Shown: positions 1 to 4,501 of the stretch, piece after piece
Position numbering within the stretch: the first letter of the stretch is position 1
Layout: each line of letters starts with the position of its first letter
DNA from: Candidatus Saccharimonadota bacterium
GTDB taxonomy: Bacteria > Patescibacteriota > Saccharimonadia > Saccharimonadales > Saccharimonadaceae
Reading direction: 5' to 3'
DNA length: 5,573 bases
Assembly: GCA_016199685.1 (NCBI GenBank)
Contig: JACQGD010000003.1
Location: 3,896 to 9,468 of the forward strand
Program-made: the position numbers and the translations under genes
The notes under the pieces: generated by a model
The model's database searches: none
What the model was told of the DNA's origin: nothing
What the model saw: only the letters and a program-made list of their open reading frames with translations

Positions 1-78
1 TATCCTTATTATAGTCCTGGGGTCAGTAGAGCGGTCAATGCAACAGGTGTTTTTTACAACTCTTTAAATAATTCTTAA
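1..78 (+). CDS. possible C-terminal tail of an upstream gene (partial)
   Basis: Reading frame 1 is open from the left edge and stops at TAA 76-78, giving a 25-residue tail that begins YPYYSPGVSRAV and ends FYNSLNNS. Its rich Tyr/Asn/Ser content would fit the end of an exported or surface protein, but that is a guess. A second forward frame is also open, from position 2 to TAA at 65-67 (tail ERSMQQVFFTTL), and one reverse frame is open too, so the frame choice is uncertain. No family can be assigned from this much sequence. The tail would end about 70 bases before the next gene, and no terminator hairpin is visible in that gap. Confidence 0.3.
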   Translation, partial: YPYYSPGVSRAVNATGVFYNSLNNS

Positions 79-137
79 GCTTTTCTACGGCAAATTATCA
101 CCAAGTATGAACGGTGTATGACGTGCATTCGAGAGAG

Positions 138-143
138 TATAAT
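138..143 (+). promoter_or_regulatory. -10 box (TATAAT) for the exonuclease/GIY-YIG gene
   Basis: A perfect TATAAT ends 8 nt before the ATG at 151. With standard spacing, transcription would start at about 150, leaving essentially no 5' leader. There is no convincing -35 hexamer at 16-18 bp spacing and no extended TGn. The box argues against translation starting at the upstream in-frame ATG 118, because that codon would not be in the transcript. Confidence 0.5.
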
Positions 144-150
144 AGAATAT

Positions 151-1581
151 ATGGAGTTTACACTTGGAGAGTATCGGGGACCGATGGTGTTTGTCGACGT
201 TGAAACGGACGGCATGAACTATACAAATGGCCATGTCATCGAGGTGGCAGCGATTCGCGTCGAAAATGGCAAGATTACCGACGAGTTCAAAAGTCTCATC
301 AACCCCGGCAAAAACATCCCCCGGTTCATTACTGGCATTACGGGTATCAAGACGAGCGATGTCGCCGATGCGCCGTATTTCGATAGGATTGCTGAGCGAC
401 TCTATGAAGTGATGGAAGGTGCGTTATTTGTCGCGCATAACGTACGGTTTGACTTCTCTTTTCTCAAATCAGAGTTTCGCCGCGTTGGTATGGATTTCTC
501 GCCTCGCCTTTTTTGTACGGTTCGTCTGAGTCGTGCCCTGTACCCTGAGCAAAAGAGTCACAAATTGGCGAGTCTCATTGAGCGGCATAACTTATCGTTT
601 ACAGACCGTCACCGTGCGTACGACGATGCCCATGCACTCTGGCAATTCGTCCAAATCGTTGCGCGTGACTTTTCGGTAGATGATGTAACAGTCGCATTCA
701 AGAAGCAACAGAAATACCAAGCGCTGCCGCCAAGCATCACTTGGCAGGATATCAATGCCCTTCCTGATACTCCTGGCGTGTACTTTTTTGAAGATGACGA
801 CGGAGCGCCGCTTTACATCGGCAAAAGTATTACGATTCGACGGCGCGTCATGAGCCACTTTAATCAAGATAGCGAGCAGTACCGAGAATTTAAGATGGCG
901 CAGCAGGTAAAAAGGATCCGCTACTTAGAAACAAGCGGCGAGCTTGAGGCGCTCCTCCTAGAGTCTCACCTTATCAAAGAAAAACAGCCACTTTTTAATC
1001 GCAAACTCCGTCGCATTTCAAAACTCGTCGCCATAAGAGAACAAGAGGATGCGCATGGATACAAGACACTCACGACAGGTATTCTCGATGACCCATCGCA
1101 AGCAGATGAAGTGTCGATTATCGCTACATATACAAATCGCGGAAAAGCAAAATCATCGCTCGAAACTATCATAAAGACATTTCAGCTCTGCCCTAAGCTA
1201 TGTGGCATCGAAAAAGCCAAGGGTCCGTGCTTTTCGTACCAGCTCGGTAAATGCAAAGGTGCGTGTGTCGGTGAAGAGCTGCCCCACTCGTACAATGCGC
1301 GACTCGATGAGGCGTTTGATGCGCGCCGTGTTGATGCATGGCCCTATGACAGCCCAGTTATCGTGCAGGAGCGAACTGTCGATGATGAAGTAAGCAAAGG
1401 GTTTGTTGTGGATGACTGGCGTGTGCTCGGAAGTATTGAGCAGGAGGCCGACTGCGAACCGGTATTTATACGACGCGAGCAGCCATTCGATCTTGATGCC
1501 TATAAGATCCTCCACGCGTTCATCGGCTCATCAAAAGTGCAAGTTTCACCGATTCCGCGTACGTTCCTCGAATCACTCTAA
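151..1581 (+). CDS. DEDDh 3'-5' exonuclease fused to UvrC/Cho-like GIY-YIG nuclease
   Basis: 476 residues from ATG 151. Residues about 10-175 form a DnaQ-type exonuclease: ExoI DVETDG (D16, E18), ExoII HNVRFDFSFL (D101), ExoIII HRAYDDA (H154, D159), so all DEDDh metal-site residues are present. Residues about 204-290 form a GIY-YIG domain: GVY 209-211, YIG 222-224, R230, catalytic-type Glu in LLLES (E271) and the family Asn in PLFN (N283). A cysteine cluster follows (C347, C351, C360, C368, C372), with the spacing of the UvrC cluster reported to hold Fe-S. The UVR helix and RNase H-like second nuclease of full UvrC are absent, as in Cho and in actinobacterial exonuclease-Cho fusions. Likely role: single-sided incision plus end trimming of damaged DNA in the cytoplasm. 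In-frame ATGs at 118 and 184 are alternatives; 151 is chosen from the TATAAT spacing. None has a good Shine-Dalgarno. It converges on the next gene with a 16-bp gap. Confidence 0.9.
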   Translation: MEFTLGEYRGPMVFVDVETDGMNYTNGHVIEVAAIRVENGKITDEFKSLINPGKNIPRFITGITGIKTSDVADAPYFDRIAERLYEVMEGALFVAHNVRFDFSFLKSEFRRVGMDFSPRLFCTVRLSRALYPEQKSHKLASLIERHNLSFTDRHRAYDDAHALWQFVQIVARDFSVDDVTVAFKKQQKYQALPPSITWQDINALPDTPGVYFFEDDDGAPLYIGKSITIRRRVMSHFNQDSEQYREFKMAQQVKRIRYLETSGELEALLLESHLIKEKQPLFNRKLRRISKLVAIREQEDAHGYKTLTTGILDDPSQADEVSIIATYTNRGKAKSSLETIIKTFQLCPKLCGIEKAKGPCFSYQLGKCKGACVGEELPHSYNARLDEAFDARRVDAWPYDSPVIVQERTVDDEVSKGFVVDDWRVLGSIEQEADCEPVFIRREQPFDLDAYKILHAFIGSSKVQVSPIPRTFLESL

Positions 1582-1597
1582 CTCAGTTTAGCGTAGA

Positions 1598-2554
1598 CTA
1601 ATAATTTGTTTCTTCAAGTGGTATTGCGCCGAGTATATCGCTTACGTACTCTAGGATGTAGGTAGGTTCAAAATCTTTATGTTGAATTACTGTGGCTTTA
1701 GATTCATTCATACCCCTTACTCCTGCTTTGTTAGTACTCGCCGAGGTAAAGATGCCTCGCATTGGATCAAATTCTAATTCATACTTATACCACGTGTTTT
1801 CACTTTTCATGATTAGCGGAGTGTCGCGGAGGTTAATAGACAGTGGTACTTGGAGATTCTTCGCACCGACAATGCCACCTATATGGTTGGACTCGAAGTA
1901 TTTCTGAGCTCTTTCAGGTGCGTTTTGAGTGACGATTCTACTTAGTAGCTTATCTTTATCACGATCGTAAAGGAATTTTGAGTCGCGGAATGTAATCTCT
2001 TTTACTCCGTTGTCATCGAAATCGAGTCGTATGATAGCGTTATTGCGACGAGGCTTTTCAGTACGGCTAAATTGTACTTCAAGGCTTTGCGCAGTGTTAA
2101 CATTTTTCCCATTTTTACAGGTGAGCCAGAAAGAGCAATATAACTGATCGGTACCGAGCATTTTCTCTGCTTGCCATTTCACCGTTGATTCACCCCAGTT
2201 TTTCGTTTCGGTAGCGATAGGTACTTTTGATTGAGCTGCCTGAAAGTAAGGGCTAGTAATGTGCGTAAATGCTTCATCAAGTTTGATTCTTCGTTCAATA
2301 TCTGGTGTATCAAGTATTTCGATCGGGGCATTGGTGCGATCAGCAAAACTGAAACGAGCTAATTGTTGCGCGACTGGCGTCAGCGAATAGATATTTGTAT
2401 CGGGAGAAGTGTCAAGGTTTTCTATGCTATGAGAATCAGGAAGAGGAATGTCCTCTCCTCGGTCATCGAGGATGCTTTGAATCATCGCAGCCCTGGCTTC
2501 ATCCTTTGGATCGCCAGTTTCGCGGAGCTTCTCTATGTTGAAAGCCATTGTCAT
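1598..2554 (-). CDS. orphan 318-residue protein, function unknown
   Basis: Complete frame from ATG 2554-2552 to TAG 1600-1598; a second ATG lies at codon 3. I recognise no family. The protein is hydrophilic, with no signal peptide and no membrane segment, so it is probably cytoplasmic. The first 70 residues are acidic and Asp/Pro-rich (likely flexible). Residues about 130-250 show alternating hydrophobic/polar patterns (CSFWLTCKNGKN, NAIIRLDFDDNG, VKEITFRDSKF) suggestive of a beta-rich fold, and the C-terminus is YILEYVSDILGAIPLEE. Hand counts give about 41% GC over 1921-2160 against about 54% in tgt (2941-3180) and 50% in the exonuclease gene (601-840), so composition differs from both neighbours and may mark acquired DNA. 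It is a single-gene unit, divergent from tgt and convergent with the exonuclease gene, with a leaderless-type promoter. No terminator is visible after the stop. Confidence 0.8.
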   Translation of the reverse strand: MTMAFNIEKLRETGDPKDEARAAMIQSILDDRGEDIPLPDSHSIENLDTSPDTNIYSLTPVAQQLARFSFADRTNAPIEILDTPDIERRIKLDEAFTHITSPYFQAAQSKVPIATETKNWGESTVKWQAEKMLGTDQLYCSFWLTCKNGKNVNTAQSLEVQFSRTEKPRRNNAIIRLDFDDNGVKEITFRDSKFLYDRDKDKLLSRIVTQNAPERAQKYFESNHIGGIVGAKNLQVPLSINLRDTPLIMKSENTWYKYELEFDPMRGIFTSASTNKAGVRGMNESKATVIQHKDFEPTYILEYVSDILGAIPLEETNY

Positions 2555-2560
2555 AATTGT

Positions 2561-2589
2561 ATTTTATCATATTTATTTAAAATAGTCAA
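2561..2589 (-). promoter_or_regulatory. sigma70-type promoter of the 318-residue orphan gene
   Basis: On the minus strand, TTGACT (2589-2584, 5 of 6 consensus) is followed after exactly 17 bp by TAAAAT (2566-2561, 5 of 6). Standard spacing puts +1 at 2554, which is the A of the ATG start codon, so the mRNA is predicted to be leaderless. A second overlapping -10-like TATGAT lies at 2571-2566 but lacks a matching -35. Confidence 0.65.
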
Positions 2590-2600
2590 TACTCTACCTC

Positions 2601-2619
2601 TGTTAAAATATGATATGAT
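2601..2619 (+). promoter_or_regulatory. tandem extended -10 promoter elements of tgt
   Basis: Two overlapping extended -10 elements occur: TGTTAAAAT (2601-2609) and TGATATGAT (2611-2619). The second predicts +1 at about 2626, one base before ATG 2627. The first predicts about 2616, one base inside the alternative ATG at 2615. No -35 hexamer is convincing at 16-18 bp, which is acceptable for extended -10 promoters. No Shine-Dalgarno precedes either ATG. Confidence 0.5.
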
Positions 2620-2626
2620 AGTACAG

Positions 2627-3529
2627 ATGAAAAATGCCCTTGAATTCGAAATACATACCCGCCTCGATGGTGCGCTTGCACGCACGGGAACAATCACGAC
2701 ACCTCATGGGACGATTCAGACACCTGCGTTTATACCTGTAGGAACCAAGGCAACGCTGAAGGCATTGAGATTTACACCAGAACTGTCTATGCAGATTCAG
2801 CATGGCATCGGCGCTGACATTACCTTTGCGTTTGATGAGCTGACAACGTTGTTTCATGACTACAACTACCAGGTAGAGAGCCTTGAGCAACGGACACACC
2901 CGTGGGCGGTTCGAAGCTTAGCTGAGCATAAACGACTTAACGAAGAGCGATCGCACCGACCACCGCAGGCGCTTTTCGGTGTTGTGCAAGGTGCCGATTA
3001 TGAAGATCTCAGGCGACAGTGTTCCAAGTTCTTAGGTGAAATGGATTTCGCCGGCTATGGGCTCGGTGGTGCACTGCGCAAAAGTAACATCGGCAATAAC
3101 GTGCGCTGGATGTGCGAAGAGCTGCCCGAGGACAAGCCAAGGCACATGCTTGGTATCTCTGAGCCCGATGACATATTTGATTGCATCGAAAATGGCGCCG
3201 ATACGTTCGATTGTGTCTCACCTGCTCGCGTGGGTCGTAATGGTGCGCTGTATACGAAGTTTGGCCGTGTCAACATTACTCGTGCACAGTTCAAAGAAGA
3301 TTTTACTCCTTTTGACGAGACCTGCGAATGCTACACGTGCAAGAATTTTACGTCTGCGTACCTTCACCATCTTTTCCGTGCTGATGAGCTACTTGCGAAC
3401 ACACTTGCGACGATTCACAACGAGCAATTTATCGTCAAGCTTGTCGATGATATTCGTGCAAGTATTAGTGATGGGTCATTCTATGATCTCAAAAAAGAAT
3501 TTTTAGCTAACTACTACTCAAAAAAATAG
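2627..3529 (+). CDS. tgt: tRNA-guanine(34) transglycosylase with internal deletion
   Basis: 300 residues from ATG 2627 (in-frame ATG at 2615 is an alternative). The family exchanges G34 of GUN-anticodon tRNAs for preQ1 or queuine. Retained: N-terminal TPHGTIQTPAFIPVGTKATLKAL (shown as TPHGTIQTPAF, 25-35, and PVGTKATLKAL, 37-47), FAFDE (D70), GVVQG (118-122), YGLGGAL (144-150), nucleophile in TFDCVSPARVGRNG (D195), and zinc ligands C233, C235, C238 and H264. Normal Tgt has about 370-386 residues. Here L47 of LKAL is joined directly to RFTPE, which in normal proteins lies some 80 residues later, so the block with NTYHL and DSGGFQ (D102 of the Zymomonas enzyme) is absent while the frame stays open. 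Activity is therefore doubtful: it may be a decaying gene, a repurposed protein or an assembly artefact. Frame reads upstream of 2615 overlap the divergent gene and its promoter and are not used. The last codons (SKK, TAG) overlap a terminator serving the opposite strand. Confidence 0.9.
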   Translation: MKNALEFEIHTRLDGALARTGTITTPHGTIQTPAFIPVGTKATLKALRFTPELSMQIQHGIGADITFAFDELTTLFHDYNYQVESLEQRTHPWAVRSLAEHKRLNEERSHRPPQALFGVVQGADYEDLRRQCSKFLGEMDFAGYGLGGALRKSNIGNNVRWMCEELPEDKPRHMLGISEPDDIFDCIENGADTFDCVSPARVGRNGALYTKFGRVNITRAQFKEDFTPFDETCECYTCKNFTSAYLHHLFRADELLANTLATIHNEQFIVKLVDDIRASISDGSFYDLKKEFLANYYSKK

Positions 3530-3565
3530 AATACTCCACCTCATGAGGCGAAGTGGAGTATTCTA
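3521..3565 (-). terminator. intrinsic terminator of the 135-residue gene, overlapping the tgt stop
   Basis: A perfect 13-bp inverted repeat (3527-3539 with 3553-3565; arms TAGAATACTCCAC and its complement) encloses a 13-nt loop containing CTCATGAG. Read on the minus strand the stem is followed at once by six T (complement of 3526-3521), the classic Rho-independent layout, about 30 nt after the TAA of the 135-residue gene. On the plus strand no T-run follows, so for tgt it is only a 3' hairpin. The U-tract is the complement of tgt's terminal Lys-Lys codons, and the left stem arm contains tgt's TAG stop. Confidence 0.8.
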
Positions 3566-3579
3566 CTCGACATGTTCGC

Positions 3580-3590
3580 TGAGGTGGAGT
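3580..3590. repeat. third copy of the terminator arm, allowing an alternative stem
   Basis: TGAGGTGGAGT at 3580-3590 is the exact reverse complement of 3533-3543, part of the terminator's plus-strand left arm and loop. In the minus-strand transcript this copy is made first and could pair (11 bp, 36-nt loop) with the terminator's 3' arm, excluding part of the 13-bp stem. It may be a small duplication remnant or a weak antiterminator. Confidence 0.5.
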
Positions 3591-3593
3591 GTG

Positions 3594-4001
3594 TTATTGT
3601 GGTGCGTTGATTGCTGCTTTGCCTAGAATCGCACCGGTGTGAGTGTGGACTGCATCCCTGATGAGCTTGCTCAATTCGTGAACGCTGCTCATCACGCGAA
3701 TGTAGTTGTTGAGTGTGGATTGCTCGGTGTTGTCGAGCAGCCACTGCAGTTCCTTGACGCTCACCTCTCCGGATGCTCCGGGGATGAGTTCGACGATTGT
3801 TCTGGCATGCTTGCTGCCCGTCTCCATCTCGCTCAGGATGCTTGCGTACAGCGAGCTTGAGCCTGATTGACCACAGAGTTCTCTTGCGATTGCGAATGCC
3901 TGTGGCGGGTACTCGATCCCATCTGAAACACGTACTACGCCGACGTAGAGGTCTTGCATCTGGTTACCGCCCAGTACGTTGCCGCGCTTTTCGACCGACA
4001 T
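3594..4001 (-). CDS. orphan 135-residue protein, function unknown
   Basis: Complete frame from ATG 4001-3999 to TAA 3596-3594. I recognise no family. No signal peptide or membrane segment is seen, so it is likely cytoplasmic. The N-terminal part contains LYVGVVRVSDGIEYPP (residues about 18-33), probably a short beta segment. The remainder looks helical and amphipathic (AFAIARELC, VKELQWLLDN, LNNYIRVMSSVHELSKLIRDAV). Codons favour C endings: all Asn are AAC, all Tyr TAC and four of five Lys AAG, which both supports real coding and resembles a highly expressed gene. It is a stand-alone unit with its own promoter near 4106-4078 and a strong terminator at 3565-3521. Unlike its neighbours it has a predicted leader of about 70 nt. 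Only a weak GAG (4010-4008) precedes the ATG. Forward-strand frames over this span are shadows. Confidence 0.75.
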   Translation of the reverse strand: MSVEKRGNVLGGNQMQDLYVGVVRVSDGIEYPPQAFAIARELCGQSGSSSLYASILSEMETGSKHARTIVELIPGASGEVSVKELQWLLDNTEQSTLNNYIRVMSSVHELSKLIRDAVHTHTGAILGKAAINAPQ

Positions 4002-4016
4002 TGCTGTCTCGATTCA

Positions 4017-4050
4017 TGCACCTGAGTCAGCAGGCACACACTGGCTCCTA
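4017..4050 (-). other. structured mRNA leader with AGGAG and a mini-ORF
   Basis: In the leader of the 135-residue gene, AGGAG (4049-4045) is followed after 5 nt by GTG (4039-4037) and a four-codon frame (M/V-C-A-C) ending TGA at 4027-4025. A hairpin of eight pairs (4038-4031 with 4024-4017, two of them G-U, 6-nt loop) overlaps it. In-frame extension of the main gene to GTG 4037 is blocked by TGA at 4016-4014. Whether the element regulates anything is unknown. Confidence 0.25.
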
Positions 4051-4077
4051 TTCGTGGTTGAGATAGGATATATTATC

Positions 4078-4106
4078 ATTATAACATATTTTTAATAAAA
4101 AGTAAA
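4078..4106 (-). promoter_or_regulatory. promoter of the 135-residue gene
   Basis: On the minus strand, TTTACT (4106-4101, 4 of 6) lies 17 bp before a perfect TATAAT (4083-4078) that is also preceded by TGT, making an extended -10. Predicted +1 is about 4071, giving a leader of about 70 nt. This is the best-matching promoter in the window. It sits in the AT-rich divergent gap 4002-4168, back to back with the promoter of the small membrane protein gene. Confidence 0.65.
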
Positions 4107-4153
4107 TAATTCTGTGGTAATGAGGTTTTACACATAGTAATCGCGATAGGATT

Positions 4154-4162
4154 TGCTATGAT
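4154..4162 (+). promoter_or_regulatory. extended -10 promoter of the small membrane protein gene
   Basis: TGCTATGAT is an extended -10 ending 7 nt before ATG 4169, so +1 is predicted at the A of the start codon. TTTACA at 4127-4132 is too far away (24 bp) to be its -35. There is no Shine-Dalgarno. Confidence 0.55.
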
Positions 4163-4168
4163 TAGAGT

Positions 4169-4462
4169 ATGCATATACTTATTCTTTTAACTCATATTGT
4201 CTCTATGTCGGCAGCACTCCTTCTTATGTCGGGTGCAGTCGGAATGGCGCTTTTTGGCGCTCGCTCATCTGTAAAAGTCGCGTCTGTCGGAATGATCGCA
4301 ACGATCAGCGGCTTTCTCACAGGTGCTGTTCTGCTTTTCGCTGAGCCACTTCCTGCGCAGTGTGCATTGCTGGCTGCATTTGTTGTGGCTATGGCTGGGC
4401 TGTACCGCTATGGATTCGGGATGGGCCGGGTCGAAAACGCACGTATCGTACGTGGTATCTAG
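4169..4462 (+). CDS. small three-helix membrane protein, function unknown
   Basis: 97 residues from ATG 4169 to TAG 4460-4462. Hydrophobic stretches at about residues 3-29, 36-57 and 63-79 predict three membrane helices rich in Ala, Gly, Met and Leu. The C-terminal tail from about residue 80 is Arg-rich (GFGMGRVENARIVRG), which by the positive-inside rule would be cytoplasmic and places the N-terminus outside. No family motif is recognised, and the first helix could alternatively act as an uncleaved signal anchor. It lies 39 bp upstream of the AI-2E family gene on the same strand, so read-through co-transcription is likely even though that gene has its own -10-like box. The start is supported by the leaderless-type promoter. 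Confidence 0.7.
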   Translation: MHILILLTHIVSMSAALLLMSGAVGMALFGARSSVKVASVGMIATISGFLTGAVLLFAEPLPAQCALLAAFVVAMAGLYRYGFGMGRVENARIVRGI

Positions 4463-4488
4463 CGCTGTTATTTTTACATAATCTAGGA

Positions 4489-4494
4489 TATACT
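4489..4494 (+). promoter_or_regulatory. -10 box (TATACT) for the AI-2E family gene
   Basis: TATACT (5 of 6) ends 8 nt before ATG 4502, predicting +1 at about 4501. A weak CTGTTA (4465-4470) at 18 bp is the only -35 candidate. AGGA at 4485-4488 is too far from the ATG to be a good ribosome binding site. Confidence 0.45.
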
Positions 4495-4501
4495 GACAGA
4501 T

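Noticed and set aside
20..45. tRNA-like string (GTAGAGCGGTCAATGC) near the left edge
   Set aside because: It resembles a D-arm only superficially; no acceptor, anticodon or T-arm (GGTTCRA) follows at the required distances.
118..150. Start of the exonuclease/GIY-YIG gene at ATG 118
   Set aside because: No ribosome binding site, no homology in the extra 11 residues, and a perfect TATAAT (138-143) would fall inside the coding sequence. It is kept only as an alternative in the entry.
1579..1600. Bidirectional terminator between the exonuclease gene and the 318-residue gene
   Set aside because: The 16-bp gap and its edges contain no stable inverted repeat or T-run.
2363..2614. N-terminal extension of tgt up to ATG 2363
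   Set aside because: It covers the 5' part of the divergent 318-residue gene and both promoters, and the family homology begins only at about 2640. ATG 2627 (or 2615) fits the family N-terminus and the -10 spacing.
3527..3565. Hairpin as a CRISPR repeat or transposon end
   Set aside because: It is a single hairpin with a T-run on one strand between convergent genes, fully explained as an intrinsic terminator. There is no spacer periodicity, target duplication or transposase.
3797..4066. Forward-strand frames over the 135-residue gene (also 3639-3860)
   Set aside because: Composition and codon pattern support the minus-strand gene. The forward frames lack starts with plausible signals and read as low-complexity Arg/Leu/Ser shadows.
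151..4462. UGA recoded as Gly or Trp
   Set aside because: The complete genes contain no internal TGA, use TGG for Trp and GGN for Gly, and end in TAA or TAG. Lack of TGA stops in five genes is too small a sample to mean anything.
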